Assembly (NCBI RefSeq): GCF_003572205.1
Contig: NZ_QXNY01000004.1
Location: forward strand, 778,553-842,552
Length of the DNA stretch: 64,000 nt
Source of the DNA: Algihabitans albus
GTDB lineage: Bacteria > Pseudomonadota > Alphaproteobacteria > Kiloniellales > DSM-21159
Direction: 5' to 3'
The notes beneath the pieces are model-generated. The model worked only from the letters and a program-made list of their open reading frames with translations, did not search any database and was not told the origin of the DNA. Each line of letters starts with the position of its first letter. The stretch's first letter is position 1. This document shows, in pieces, positions 46,720-56,073 of the stretch. The position numbers were made by a program, and so were the translations under genes.

Positions 46720-47579
46720 CCGCCATGACCGTCACGCGCCGGGGATTTCTCGGTTTCGCTTGCGCGGCCGCTGTTGGTATCGGAACCGCGCCGCCGGCCG
46801 CCGCCGCGCCGGCCTCGGATCTCTGGCCACGCTGGTTGCCGCACGTCTCTGGCGCCGATCGGCAAGTCGATCACGCTGCCTGGGACGCACTTCTGGCGCG
46901 CTATGCTCGTTCCGATGGCGACGGGATCGTGCGTGTGGCTTACGCGGCGGTCACGGCCGAGGATCGGGGCGCGCTCAGGCGATACCTGGATGACTTGGCG
47001 AGCGAAGCGGTGTCCCAGTTGGATCGTCCTGAGCAGTTCGCCTACTGGGTCAATCTTTACAATGCGCTGACCGTCGAGACCGTGCTGGCGCACTATCCGG
47101 TGGACTCGATCCGCGACATCGATATCTCGCCCGGACTGTTCAGCTCCGGTCCCTGGGGCGCAAAGCTGATCGAGGTGGAGGCCACTGCGCTCTCCCTTGA
47201 CGATATCGAACACCGCATTCTGCGGCCGATCTGGAATCGGGATCCGCTGATCCACTACGCGGTGAACTGCGCCGCGCTCGGCTGCCCGAACCTTCAGCCG
47301 CGGGCCTTCCGGGCCGCGACCGCCCGTGCGACCCTCGACGCGGCGGCCCGTGCTTTCGTCAATCATCCGCGCGGCGCCGCCTTTTCCAACGGCGGTCTGG
47401 TCGTCTCCAGCATTTACCGCTGGTTCCGCGAAGATTTCGGCGACAGCGAGGCAGGTGTGATCGCGCACCTGCGCGACTATGCGGAGCCCGAACTGGCGGG
47501 CCGTCTGGCCGGAGTCACCGGCATTTTCGATCACCGCTACGACTGGACGCTAAACGCCCCGATCTCGGCGACCGGTTAA
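46716..47579 (+). CDS. DUF547 domain secreted protein (second of a tandem pair)
   Basis: 287 residues (or 284 if ATG 46725 is used, which has AGGGA at better spacing). Twin-arginine signal VTRRGFLGFACAAAVGIG. The body is similar along its length to the preceding protein: QFAYWVNLYNALTVETVLAH, SLDDIEHRILRPIW, IHYAVNCAALGCPNL, AFVNHPRG and ending in YDWTLN. The two genes overlap as ATGA, a sign of tandem duplication with translational coupling. Confidence 0.87.
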   Translation: MTAMTVTRRGFLGFACAAAVGIGTAPPAAAAPASDLWPRWLPHVSGADRQVDHAAWDALLARYARSDGDGIVRVAYAAVTAEDRGALRRYLDDLASEAVSQLDRPEQFAYWVNLYNALTVETVLAHYPVDSIRDIDISPGLFSSGPWGAKLIEVEATALSLDDIEHRILRPIWNRDPLIHYAVNCAALGCPNLQPRAFRAATARATLDAAARAFVNHPRGAAFSNGGLVVSSIYRWFREDFGDSEAGVIAHLRDYAEPELAGRLAGVTGIFDHRYDWTLNAPISATG

Positions 47580-47603
47580 ATGCCGGCGGCGGACTCGGCG
47601 CGT

Positions 47604-47999
47604 TCAGATCGCCGCAACCGCCTCGATCTCGACCTGCCAGTCGGGTTGGGCAAGGAAGGGCACGCCCACCAGCGTGGAGGCGGGCCGGGCGCCCGCCAGC
47701 AGTTCGTCCCGGGTTTTTCGGAACGCAGGCGTCAACTCGGGTCTGGTGATGTAGCCGACCACCTTCACCAGGTGCTGGGGGCCGAGTCCGGCGCCCTCCA
47801 GTACAGCCAGCAGGTTCACCCAGGCCTGTCGCATCTGGTCTTCGCCGCTGTTCGGCAGGCTGCCGTCGAGCCGAACGCCGACCTGACCCGAGACGTGAAA
47901 GCTGCGCCGCCCGGCCGAAATTTCGACCATCGGGCTGTAGGTGGAAAAGGGCTTCGGCGCGCCCGTCGGGCTGTAGCAAGGATGAAGGGTCTCGACCAT
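47604..47999 (-). CDS. RidA family protein (Rid/YjgF)
   Basis: 131-residue small protein of the Rid superfamily, whose best-known member hydrolyses reactive enamine/imine intermediates. Seen: PKPFSTYSPMVEISAGRRSF, VSGQVGVRLDGSL, VVGYITRPELTPAFRK and ARPASTLVGVPFLAQPDWQV, with the Arg that usually binds the carboxylate (RPASTLV). It belongs to a divergent subgroup, so enamine deaminase activity is not certain. Convergent with the DUF547 genes. Confidence 0.88.
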   Translation of the reverse strand: MVETLHPCYSPTGAPKPFSTYSPMVEISAGRRSFHVSGQVGVRLDGSLPNSGEDQMRQAWVNLLAVLEGAGLGPQHLVKVVGYITRPELTPAFRKTRDELLAGARPASTLVGVPFLAQPDWQVEIEAVAAI

Positions 48000-48048
48000 T
48001 GGAGGCTCCTGCCTGTCACGCGAAAAAGATTCTGCTTTCTTCGCAGCG

Positions 48049-48063
48049 TTAAGGTCTCGTTAA
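48049..48063 (+). promoter_or_regulatory. TTAA-N7-TTAA box (CtrA-type site candidate)
   Basis: TTAA (48049-48052), seven bases, then TTAA (48060-48063) match the spacing of the CtrA binding consensus used in alphaproteobacteria. It lies 50 bases upstream of the ATG of the ridA-like gene (minus) and upstream of a terminator-bearing plus-strand stretch, so either could be the target. Confidence 0.45.
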
Positions 48064-48084
48064 GATTTCAGGGATTAACCTTTT

Positions 48085-48170
48085 CCGACTAGCCCTTCCC
48101 CAAGAGGTTAGTTCTCACGTCGAGAGCGAACGTTACCCGAAGAGCCGCGGCCCCCAACCGCGGCTCTTTT
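48085..48170 (+). ncRNA. Possible small RNA ending in an intrinsic terminator
   Basis: A plus-strand terminator stands in a gap that has no plus-strand gene directly upstream: the nearest plus-strand gene ends at 47579, and ridA on the other strand lies between. That pattern is typical of a small RNA. A CtrA-type box lies about 20-40 bases before the proposed start. The 5' end is a guess and I do not recognise a known RNA family. Confidence 0.3.
48141..48170 (+). terminator. Intrinsic terminator
   Basis: AGAGCCGCGG (48141-48150) pairs perfectly with CCGCGGCTCT (48158-48167) around CCCCCAA, followed by a T-run. The T-run is only on the plus strand, so it stops rightward transcription. Confidence 0.85.
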
Positions 48171-48215
48171 CATGGTTCGCCGCACCCCGACCGTCACCAG
48201 GACGTCGCGGACCGC

Positions 48216-48428
48216 TCAGCTGCGGCGGCGCCAGAGATACATCAGGGCGATCACGATTAGAGTACCGAGCAGCGCCGGTGCCACGCCCATCTTGAGGGCG
48301 AAGAGCAGGCTGTCGGGCGAGCCGGGCCGAACGTGGGACCCGATGAAGGCCAGAATGCAGAGCAGATAGGCCACGACTCCGACCTTCGGCAGCCACTCCT
48401 TCAGCCAGTCCTTGTCCTCGGGGCTCAT
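48216..48428 (-). CDS. Small membrane protein, 70 residues, unknown function
   Basis: Two predicted membrane helices (VGVVAYLLCILAFIGSHV and LGTLIVIALMYLWRRR) joined by a short loop, with a charged N-terminus (SPEDKDWLKEWL). ATG 48428 has GGGGGA six bases upstream. The GC bias looks coding. It follows gshA (stop at 48460) on the same strand with a 31-base gap and may be in its operon. Function unknown. Confidence 0.75.
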   Translation of the reverse strand: MSPEDKDWLKEWLPKVGVVAYLLCILAFIGSHVRPGSPDSLLFALKMGVAPALLGTLIVIALMYLWRRRS

Positions 48429-48459
48429 TCCAGTCCCCCAAAAGGGCTTGTTTCCGCGG

Positions 48460-49842
48460 TCAATACTCGAACTCTCGGAACAGCGGGGCGAGGTCTCCGT
48501 TCCAGCGGCCGCGGTAGGTTTCGAGCTTGCGTTCCGCGGGGCTCAGGCCCGATTCGACGATCTCTCGCAGCGTGTTGAGGAAGTGAACCTCGCTCTCGCC
48601 TGCCGAATCGAGCCGCTCTCTGGATTTCAGGCCCTGCGCCGACGCGTCCAGCATGCGCTGGGCCAGATCCCGTAGCACGCCGCCTCCCGGAGCCTCGGTG
48701 GCGAGGCCCAAGCGCGGCACCTCGTCGCGCAGGCGCTGATGGTCCTCAGCCGTCCAGCCGGCAATCAACTCCTCGGCGGCCGTCAGGGAGTCCGCGTCGT
48801 AGAGCAAACCCACCCAAAGCGCGGGAAGGGCGCAAAGCCGCTTCCACGGGCCGCCGTCGGCCCCGCGCATCTCCAGGAACCGCTTGAGCCGCACTTCTGG
48901 GAACAGGGTGGTCAGATGGTCGGCCCAATCGCTCTCGGAGGGCGTCTCACCGGGCAGGGCCGGCAGACGGCCGGCCATAAAGTCGCGGAAGGACTGGCCC
49001 GAGGCGTCGAGATAGCGACCCTCGCGGTAGACGAAGTACATCGGCACGTCGAGCGCGTAGTCGACGTAGCGCTCGAAGCTCATGCCGTCTTCGAAAACGA
49101 ACTGCGGCACGCCGGTCCGGTCGGGATCGGTGTCGGTCCAGATATGGCTGCGATAGCTCAGGAAGCCGCTCGGCCGGCCTTCGACGAAGGGTGAATTGGC
49201 GAAGAGGGCGGTGGCGACGGGTTGCAGGGCGAGCGAGACCCGGAATTTGCGCACCATGTCGGATTCCGAGGCGAAATCCAGATTGGTCTGAACCGTGCAG
49301 CTGCGCAGCATCATGTCGAGCCCGAGCTTGCCGCGCTTCGGCATGTAGGACTTCATGATCTCGTAGCGGTTCTTGGGCATCCAGGGCATGTCCGCCCGCG
49401 TCCAGGTCGGGGCGAAACCCAGGCCGATCATGCCGACGCCGACCGGTCCGCAGATCTCCTTCACCTGATGGAGGTGGGTATGCACCTCGTCGCAGGTCTG
49501 GTGGATCGTCTCCAGCGGCGCGCCGGAGAGCTCGACCTGCCCGCCGGGCTCCAGCGTGATGTTGCAGCCGTTCTTGGTCAGCGCGATCGGCTTGCCGTTC
49601 TCCGCGATCGCAGACCAGCCGAAACGCTCGGCCAGCGCCTCGAGAATACGGCGAATCGACTTCGCGCCGCCGGTCGGATCTTCGTAGGGCAGAGGCTTTA
49701 GGGTCTGCTGATCGAAGGCGAACTTCTCGTGTTCCGTCCCGATGCGCCAATCGTCCGCCGCCTTGCAGCCGGCTTCCAAGTATTCGACAAGCTGCGCCTT
49801 GCACTCGATCGGCGCACCCTTCTCCTGCGGCGGTGCGGACAT
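48460..49842 (-). CDS. gshA: Glutamate-cysteine ligase
   Basis: First enzyme of glutathione synthesis (460 residues), of the plant/alphaproteobacterial GCS2 type. Seen: RIGTEHEKFAFDQ, NITLEPGGQVELSGAP, HLHQVKEICGPVGVGMIGLG, MPKRGKLGLDMMLRSCTVQTNLDF and LEMRGADGGPWKRL. ATG 49842 has AAAGGA six bases upstream; an open frame to 49914 lacks support. gamma-Glutamylcysteine made here can also feed the EgtB reaction encoded at 19285, depending on the EgtB subtype (inference). Confidence 0.94.
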   Translation of the reverse strand: MSAPPQEKGAPIECKAQLVEYLEAGCKAADDWRIGTEHEKFAFDQQTLKPLPYEDPTGGAKSIRRILEALAERFGWSAIAENGKPIALTKNGCNITLEPGGQVELSGAPLETIHQTCDEVHTHLHQVKEICGPVGVGMIGLGFAPTWTRADMPWMPKNRYEIMKSYMPKRGKLGLDMMLRSCTVQTNLDFASESDMVRKFRVSLALQPVATALFANSPFVEGRPSGFLSYRSHIWTDTDPDRTGVPQFVFEDGMSFERYVDYALDVPMYFVYREGRYLDASGQSFRDFMAGRLPALPGETPSESDWADHLTTLFPEVRLKRFLEMRGADGGPWKRLCALPALWVGLLYDADSLTAAEELIAGWTAEDHQRLRDEVPRLGLATEAPGGGVLRDLAQRMLDASAQGLKSRERLDSAGESEVHFLNTLREIVESGLSPAERKLETYRGRWNGDLAPLFREFEY

Positions 49843-49972
49843 GTTCGTCCTTTTTGCTGATTCCGGCTTTTCGCCGACTCCGGCCGATGCCCCGACCTCT
49901 CCCTCCGGGCACAAGAAGCCATGCCGATGGAGGGGTCAAGCGGAGATACGACCGCTCACCTTTGCGCTCCGG

Positions 49973-50752
49973 TCAAAGATCGCTTCGGACCTCGGGATGG
50001 TGCCGCCAGTCGCCGAGCCAGGCTTGCCAGCAGGTCAAGGCGGCGATGCCGGCGGTGTCGGCGCGCAGAATGCGCGGACCGAGTCCAACGAAACGTGCGC
50101 GCGGCAAACGCGAGAGCGCCGCGAATTCGTGATCGGCAAAGCCGCCCTCCGGGCCGATCAGAACGGCCCAGGGCTGCTCGACGAGCCCCGCGGTCCGCGC
50201 GTCGGCGAGCGAGTCCGCAATCGGGGCTGCGTCGCGGCGCTCCGCGCAGACCAGCAGGTGGCGCTCTGCCGGCCAGGCTGCGATCAGCTTGTCGAGGTCG
50301 TGCGGCGTTCGCACCTGCGGCACTGACAGGCGTTCGCACTGCTCCGCCGCTTCCCGGGCGTTGGCGGCCAGCCTGTCGGTGTTGACCCGATCCATGGCGG
50401 TGAAGCGGGTCATCGCCGGGTGCAGTTCGGAGCAGCCGAGCTCGGTCGCCTTCTCGATCAGAAAGTCGATCCGCCCGCGCTTGATCGGCGCGAAGACCAG
50501 CCAGAGATCGGGTTCGGCGACCTGGACCCGGCGCTGGTCGCCGATGGCCAGCGAGGCCCAGCCTTTCCCGAGACCCTCCAGGACCGCCGACCATTCGCCG
50601 TGGCGCCCGTTGAACAGCGCAACGCGGGCGCCGGCCTTCAGCCGCAGAACGGTGCGTAGGAAGTGCGCGCGGCCTTGATCGAGGCCGATGATCTGACCGT
50701 TCGCCAGGTCGTCTTCGACATACAGGCGCGTGGCCACCTTATCTCGTACCAT
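49973..50752 (-). CDS. rsmE: 16S rRNA (uracil-1498-N3)-methyltransferase RsmE
   Basis: SPOUT-class RNA methyltransferase of 259 residues that modifies U1498 in the decoding region. N-terminal PUA-like part (RLYVEDDLANGQ, HFLRTVLRLKAGARV), then the trefoil knot (VLIGPEGGFADHEF, LGPRILRADTAGIAAL). ATG 50752 fits the usual N-terminus; another ATG at 50785 is possible. It is divergent from ubiA. Confidence 0.93.
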   Translation of the reverse strand: MVRDKVATRLYVEDDLANGQIIGLDQGRAHFLRTVLRLKAGARVALFNGRHGEWSAVLEGLGKGWASLAIGDQRRVQVAEPDLWLVFAPIKRGRIDFLIEKATELGCSELHPAMTRFTAMDRVNTDRLAANAREAAEQCERLSVPQVRTPHDLDKLIAAWPAERHLLVCAERRDAAPIADSLADARTAGLVEQPWAVLIGPEGGFADHEFAALSRLPRARFVGLGPRILRADTAGIAALTCWQAWLGDWRHHPEVRSDL

Positions 50753-50891
50753 CGTTTCTCTCGTTTCGCGTTGTTGGGATCGCATGGCTCGATCACAATC
50801 GGTCTTCCAGATCCGCAGCCGTTACTCTCGGGCCGTGTCTTTCGGTCTGTCTTTCATTGTGTCTGCGACCACAGACGTCCAAGGTTAGGCC

Positions 50892-51824
50892 ATGGCCGGA
50901 TCGCAGCAAACAACCGCCAAACGCAGTGACATTCCCCGGGACTCCTGGGTCGACCGCCATGCGCCCGAGGCCTGGCGGCCCTACCTGCGGCTGGCGCGGG
51001 CCGACCGGCCGATCGGGACCTGGCTGCTGCTTTGGCCCTGCTGGTGGTCGATTGCTTTGGCGACGGCTTGGCAGGACCAGGCACTCGACCTTCCTCTGCT
51101 GCTGCTCTTCGGTCTCGGCGCCCTCGTGATGCGCGCGGCCGGCTGTACGGTCAACGACCTGCTCGACCGCAGGATCGATGCCAAGGTGGCGCGGACGGCC
51201 AGCCGCCCCATCGCCAGCGGCCAGATCTCGGTGCTGCAGGCGCTTGTCTTTCTCGCCGTGCTGCTGGGACTGGGACTCGCCATTCTGCTGCAGCTCTCGC
51301 AGACTGCGATTCTCCTGGGCCTGGCCTCCCTGCTGCTGGTCTTTCCCTACCCGCTGATGAAGCGCATCACCTACTGGCCGCAGGCTTGGCTGGGCCTGAC
51401 CTTCAACTGGGGGGCTCTGATGGGCTGGGCGGCCGTGACTGGCTCGATCGCCTGGCCGGCGCTGTTGCTCTACGTGGCCGGCTTTTTCTGGACGCTCGGC
51501 TACGACACGATCTACGCCCATCAGGACAAGGAGGACGATGCCCTGATCGGCGTCAGGTCTTCCGCCTTGCGGCTGGGCAACGAAAGCCGACCCTGGCTTG
51601 CCGGTTTTTATGCCGTCGCAGTCCTGCTTCTGATCGTCGCAGGATGGAGCGCCGAGGCCGCCTGGCCGTATTTCCTGGGCGTTGCCGCGATGGCGGGCCA
51701 TTTCGTCTGGCAGATCGTCACTTTGGATATAGACGATCCCCGCAATTGCCTGGTGCGCTTCAAGTCCAACCGCGATGCGGGTGCGCTGTTTCTCGCCGGT
51801 ATTCTTCTGGCCGGACCGCTGTAG
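50892..51824 (+). CDS. ubiA: 4-Hydroxybenzoate polyprenyltransferase
   Basis: Integral membrane prenyltransferase of 310 residues that attaches the polyprenyl tail to 4-hydroxybenzoate in ubiquinone synthesis. The two Asp-rich motifs are present: NDLLDRRIDAKVARTASRP and YDTIYAHQDKEDD. About nine hydrophobic helices and the expected length support it. ubiD lies further on in the same window. Confidence 0.96.
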   Translation: MAGSQQTTAKRSDIPRDSWVDRHAPEAWRPYLRLARADRPIGTWLLLWPCWWSIALATAWQDQALDLPLLLLFGLGALVMRAAGCTVNDLLDRRIDAKVARTASRPIASGQISVLQALVFLAVLLGLGLAILLQLSQTAILLGLASLLLVFPYPLMKRITYWPQAWLGLTFNWGALMGWAAVTGSIAWPALLLYVAGFFWTLGYDTIYAHQDKEDDALIGVRSSALRLGNESRPWLAGFYAVAVLLLIVAGWSAEAAWPYFLGVAAMAGHFVWQIVTLDIDDPRNCLVRFKSNRDAGALFLAGILLAGPL

Positions 51825-52092
51825 ATCGCCCCAACTTCGCTTCTGCGGTCGGGTGAGCGCCCCGCCCGTCTCGGGGCGTAGCTATTTGCCGTATTTACGT
51901 TTAAACCGACCGGCGACCTACCTGGTGAGGGCGAATCGAGCGTTCGAGGACAATCGCTTTCGCATTTCGGTCGTCTGATGGGTCGGAAAATACCGCAAAA
52001 GTTGATTACGCTGGGAAATTTCGCGCTTTCTTAGCAAATCATCTATAGTCACTAAGGAATCTGCGGCCTGTCCGCCTCTTAGGCGCGTAAAG

Positions 52093-52581
52093 ATGGATAT
52101 CGCCCCGCTACGTTTGGATACGCAAGTCCCGCCCCGCTCTGACGAAGAGATCAGTGCGATCGTTGCGCATTGGGATCAGTTGCGCGGCCCCTCAAGCTTG
52201 CCGAAATCGGGAACGATCGATCCTCTCGAGCTGAAGCCTTTTCTGTCGCGCGTCTTCATCATCGACGGCTCCACCATCGACGAGATGTACCTCCGTCTCG
52301 CCGGTACGAGTTATCGCGATCTTTACGGCTTCGAGATCACGGGCAAGAAGCTCACGGAGCTGATTCCAGCGACCCAGCGACCGGATCTTCTGGAGGACTA
52401 CGAATCCTGTCTGTCGCGGGCGGCGCCGGTCTACCATTCCGGGTCCATGACCTGGCGCGCGAACGGGGGGCAAGTCCGCTACGAGCGGGTCCTCTTGCCC
52501 TTCGGCGAGGCACGGCAAGTCGACCGTATTCTGGGATTCGCCGTCTTCTTCGACAGCAACGACCGTAAGATCCTCCGATAG
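52093..52581 (+). CDS. PAS domain protein (PAS_5-like)
   Basis: 162-residue protein with a single PAS-type sensor domain and no output domain. Seen: RSDEEISAIVAHWDQLRG, LKPFLSRVFIIDGS, YRDLYGFEITGKKLTELI, GFAVFFDSN. This type is common in Rhodospirillales and Rhizobiales, of unknown role. The ATG at 52093 is preceded by an AT-rich stretch that may hold its promoter. Confidence 0.85.
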   Translation: MDIAPLRLDTQVPPRSDEEISAIVAHWDQLRGPSSLPKSGTIDPLELKPFLSRVFIIDGSTIDEMYLRLAGTSYRDLYGFEITGKKLTELIPATQRPDLLEDYESCLSRAAPVYHSGSMTWRANGGQVRYERVLLPFGEARQVDRILGFAVFFDSNDRKILR

Positions 52582-52606
52582 CCCGCGTCGGTTCCGGGTC
52601 GGTCCG

Positions 52607-53368
52607 TCAGTCGCCTTGGGACGAGAGGGGCTCGAAATCCGTGAGATCGGCGGCCAGTGCCGAGGCGCGTAGGCTCGCGATGAGCCTGCTGCGACGTACG
52701 CCGTCGTCGATGTTGGACAGAATATGGCTGTCCAGGTCTTCGGCCGGCCTGTGAGTGTCACGCACCAAGGCCAGCGCCGTGGTTTGGGAGATCGCCTCGT
52801 GCCGCCGACCCTCGGCCCGAACGGCGGCGAGGCCGAGCGGCGCGCCGTCGCCGCGGGTCAGGCTTCCGTGGTCGCTGAGATAGGTCGGGAGGCTGTCGAG
52901 GGATCGCCGTGGTCCGCTGTCCGCCTCGAAACGCCGGGCCAGGCAGCCGTAGCGGTAGTTCAGGCCTTCGGTTTCATGCATGCGCCCGAGCTGACCTTCG
53001 GTCAGCCAGGTGATTGCGATCCTGACCCGACACCCAGGCACCGACCGAAGCGTCGAGGCGATGGCTCCGTAGCGCGTGACATGGGCCGAGTAGACCACGT
53101 CCGACTCCTGTAGCCAGCCCGCCGTGACGGGGATATCGGATTCCAGCCCGGGCTGACCGGCGAACTTTCGCGCCAACTGCATCGGCGCCCGATTGGAGCC
53201 GTGCGCGAGCACGGGCGTCCGTCCGCTGAAGTCGGCCTCGGAAATGGGATGCAGGGTAGGTGCGAGGCCGGTGGCACGCCAAAGGAAGCAGCCGTCTGGC
53301 GCTTCGAAAGGGTAGCTTTTGGCCAAGGCCAGACGGGCCACGGCATCGCGGGGGAGTTCAAAGGGCAT
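52607..53368 (-). CDS. Conserved hypothetical protein, possibly gamma-glutamylcyclotransferase-like
   Basis: 253 residues. The segment PVLAHGSNRAPMQLARKF recalls the (Y/H)GSN substrate loop of gamma-glutamylcyclotransferase-like folds, but the remaining hallmarks are not clear. Other parts: WLQESDVVYSAHVTRYGAI, VRIAITWLTEGQLGRMHETE. ATG 53368 has GGAG six bases upstream. It is the last of three minus-strand genes of unclear function (with 53444 and 53852). Function not assigned. Confidence 0.7.
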   Translation of the reverse strand: MPFELPRDAVARLALAKSYPFEAPDGCFLWRATGLAPTLHPISEADFSGRTPVLAHGSNRAPMQLARKFAGQPGLESDIPVTAGWLQESDVVYSAHVTRYGAIASTLRSVPGCRVRIAITWLTEGQLGRMHETEGLNYRYGCLARRFEADSGPRRSLDSLPTYLSDHGSLTRGDGAPLGLAAVRAEGRRHEAISQTTALALVRDTHRPAEDLDSHILSNIDDGVRRSRLIASLRASALAADLTDFEPLSSQGD

Positions 53369-53443
53369 CGAAGGCTCCGCGGACGCAGACCGCCGGCGCC
53401 CCGCTATCGGAGCGGCCGTCGGATCCGGCCAGCCGCGACGACG

Positions 53444-53656
53444 TCAGTCCGTGCAGGGCGGCGGTAGATCGGGATCGCCCTGCTCGATGCGGTAGCGCGT
53501 GTGGGCGTCGTCCACCGTCTGCCAGGCGCGCCGGGACCATTCCTGCTTCGCGTCCTGATAGCTTTGGAAGGGACCGATCCACTCTTCGGCGCCGCACATC
53601 GGCTTTTGGAACTTCGTGTCGCGATACTCGCCGCCGACGACCCAATACTGTTGCAT
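53444..53656 (-). CDS. DUF4170 family small protein
   Basis: 70-residue protein matching the alphaproteobacterial DUF4170 pattern: MQQYWVVGGEYRDTKF, GAEEWIGPFQSYQDAKQEW and RRAWQTVDDAHTRYRI. ATG 53656 was chosen because MQQYW starts the conserved part; an in-frame start at 53683 adds nine variable residues. Function unknown. Confidence 0.87.
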   Translation of the reverse strand: MQQYWVVGGEYRDTKFQKPMCGAEEWIGPFQSYQDAKQEWSRRAWQTVDDAHTRYRIEQGDPDLPPPCTD

Positions 53657-53851
53657 GGCTGTTTCGCACCTTCGTCTAAGCAAGGCGGATGACTAAAAGC
53701 TTAGGTCTTGCACCTAGTAGACATCATCCTGACCTGCAACGTCTAATCCGGAATGCCCTAAAACTTTCCAAAGCCCGACTGGGCGATTTGGCGTTTCAGG
53801 AGCTGCGGGGGATGGCCGGGGCCTGGAGCCTCTCTCGAAGCGCAGGCCGAC

Positions 53852-54364
53852 CTAGTGCCATCGAAAAAACTGACGGAAATGGTTCTCCAACGCTCCGGCG
53901 ACCGTGGCGCGCCAGCGCTTCGGCACGTTCTTGATCGTGCCGTTGGCCGCCCAGATCCGTCCGGTTTTGAGGTCCGCCCAGCCGCCGAATGCGAAGTCGC
54001 GCTTGTCGCGGCCGCGCAGGATGGTCTCGTGACCGGAGTTGGAGACGAGGAGCTCCCAGCCGGTCTCGGAGAAGCAGAAAGCGATTCGGCTGCGGTGTTG
54101 AATCGGGCCGGCGACTTCGCGCACCAGAATGTCCTGCGGTGCCGGAACGGGGGCTTCGTCGTCACGCGAATACACAGCAGAAACGCCAAGGTTGCCGAGG
54201 TCACGAATCGATGTGGAGGGCGGGCCGGCCTCTTGCAAGACCGTGGACGGCGGGCCGGGAGGGGGAGCCCCGCCGTCCGAACACGTCGGGTGGAGGAGGA
54301 CGGTTGCCGCGACGTGTTGAAAGGTCTGTGCCGGGTATCTTCGCTTTGGCGGATCCTTTCGCAC
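53852..54364 (-). CDS. Hypothetical protein with a conserved-looking C-terminal half
   Basis: 170 residues if the GTG at 54364 is used; no ribosome site is seen there, and the first 65 residues are Pro/Ser-rich, so the true start may be further in. The C-terminal 100 residues look like a folded domain: [56 protein letters not shown] and [13 protein letters not shown]. No family recognised. Divergent from ubiD. Confidence 0.5.
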   Translation of the reverse strand: MRKDPPKRRYPAQTFQHVAATVLLHPTCSDGGAPPPGPPSTVLQEAGPPSTSIRDLGNLGVSAVYSRDDEAPVPAPQDILVREVAGPIQHRSRIAFCFSETGWELLVSNSGHETILRGRDKRDFAFGGWADLKTGRIWAANGTIKNVPKRWRATVAGALENHFRQFFRWH

Positions 54365-54506
54365 TGGATGTGATGAAGAGCGTCATGCCCAGACAACGAT
54401 CTCGATCGGATTTTATTCCACGTCGCATTGCCGCTCGGCTGCGGCGCGGTCATCTTGCCCTTATCTGAAGCGCTCGCGGGTCGAAGTTCGGGGAGAGAAA
54501 CGGGGC

Positions 54507-56021
54507 ATGCCCTACAGGTCGTTGCGTGAGTTCATGGAGCAGCTTGAGAGTCGTGGCCGGCTGCTGCGCGTCAAGCATCCGGTCTCTCCCGTTCTGGAGA
54601 TGACCGAGATTCAAACGCGCCTGCTGGCGGAGGGCGGACCGGCGGTGCTGTTCGAGACGGTGGACAACGGCCGGGGTCGCCGCTGGGACATGCCCGTTCT
54701 GGTCAATCTCTTCGGTACGGTGGAGCGGGTCGCCTGGGGCATGGAGCGCGAGCCGGCGCAGCTGCGCGAGGTCGGCGAGACGCTGGCCTTTCTGCGCCAG
54801 CCCGAGCCGCCCGGCGGCTTTCGCGAGGCCTGGAACATGCTGCCCCTGCTGAAGACCGTCGTGGCGATGAAGCCCAAGACGGTCGGTCGCGCGCCCTGTC
54901 AGGAGGTCGTGCTGCAGGGCGACGAGATCGACTTGAGCGACCTGCCGGTGCAGACCTGCTGGCCGGGCGAGCCGGCGCCTTTGATCACCTGGCCGCTGGT
55001 GGTCACCCAGGGTCCCAATCCGAAGGGGGACAAGGCCGACGCCTTCAATCTCGGCATCTACCGCATGCAGGTGACCGGCCGGAACACCACGCTGATGCGC
55101 TGGCTGAAGCACCGTGGCGGGGCGCAGCATCACGCGCGCTGGAAGAAGACCAAGAGCGAGCCGCTGCCGGCCGCGGCCGTGTTGGGGGCCGATCCCGGCA
55201 CGATTCTGGCCGCCGTGACTCCGGTCCCCGATACCCTCAGCGAGTATCAGTTTGCAGGGCTGCTGCGCGGCCGGCGGGTCGAGCTGGTCGATTGCAAGAC
55301 AGTGCCGCTCAAGGTTCCGGCCGAGGCCGAGATCGTGATCGAAGGCTACGTCAGTCTGGAGGACTACGGCGACGAGGGTCCCTACGGAGACCACACCGGC
55401 TACTACAACGCCGTGGAACCCTTTCCCGTCTTCACCGTCACCGCCATCACGCGCCGCGAGAAGCCGATCTACCTCTCCACCTTCACCGGCCGTCCGCCGG
55501 ACGAGCCTTCGGTTCTGGGCGAAGCGCTCAACGAGGTCTTCATACCGCTGCTGCGGCAGCAGTTTCCGGAGATCCGCGATTTCTGGCTGCCGCCCGAGGG
55601 CTGCAGCTACCGTATCGCCGTGATCTCCATGAAAAAGGCCTACCCCGGCCATGCCAAGCGGGTCATGCTCGGCGCCTGGAGTTATCTGCGGCAGTTCATG
55701 TACACCAAGTGGCTGATCGTGGTGGACGACGACGTGGACGCCCGCGACTGGAAGGATGTGATGTGGGCGATCTCGACCAAGATGGACCCCGCGCGGGACG
55801 CTACGATCCTCGAGAACACGCCAATCGACTATCTCGACTTCGCAAGCCCAGACTCCGGCTTGGGCTCCAAGATCGGTCTCGACGCCACCGACAAGTGGCC
55901 GCCGGAAACGAAGCGCGACTGGGGCGACGTGATCCGCATGGACCAGGACGTCATAGATCGCGTCGACCGTCTCTGGCCCGACCTGGGCTTGCCGGGTTCG
56001 GGCAGGGCGATCTGGAAGTAG
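54507..56021 (+). CDS. ubiD: UbiD-family prenylated-FMN decarboxylase (polyprenylbenzoate decarboxylase)
   Basis: 504-residue reversible decarboxylase that uses prenylated FMN, expected to remove the carboxyl group of 4-hydroxy-3-polyprenylbenzoate in ubiquinone synthesis. Conserved parts are [36 protein letters not shown] with the catalytic Glu residues, [20 protein letters not shown], and [19 protein letters not shown] near the end. The length fits the family. The prFMN synthase gene ubiX is not in the window. ATG 54507 is supported by GGGGAGAG upstream. Confidence 0.95.
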   Translation: MPYRSLREFMEQLESRGRLLRVKHPVSPVLEMTEIQTRLLAEGGPAVLFETVDNGRGRRWDMPVLVNLFGTVERVAWGMEREPAQLREVGETLAFLRQPEPPGGFREAWNMLPLLKTVVAMKPKTVGRAPCQEVVLQGDEIDLSDLPVQTCWPGEPAPLITWPLVVTQGPNPKGDKADAFNLGIYRMQVTGRNTTLMRWLKHRGGAQHHARWKKTKSEPLPAAAVLGADPGTILAAVTPVPDTLSEYQFAGLLRGRRVELVDCKTVPLKVPAEAEIVIEGYVSLEDYGDEGPYGDHTGYYNAVEPFPVFTVTAITRREKPIYLSTFTGRPPDEPSVLGEALNEVFIPLLRQQFPEIRDFWLPPEGCSYRIAVISMKKAYPGHAKRVMLGAWSYLRQFMYTKWLIVVDDDVDARDWKDVMWAISTKMDPARDATILENTPIDYLDFASPDSGLGSKIGLDATDKWPPETKRDWGDVIRMDQDVIDRVDRLWPDLGLPGSGRAIWK

Positions 56022-56073
56022 CCCGATCCCGGCCCGATGGTCGGGACCGCGCAGAAAAGCCGTGGGGTTCGAT

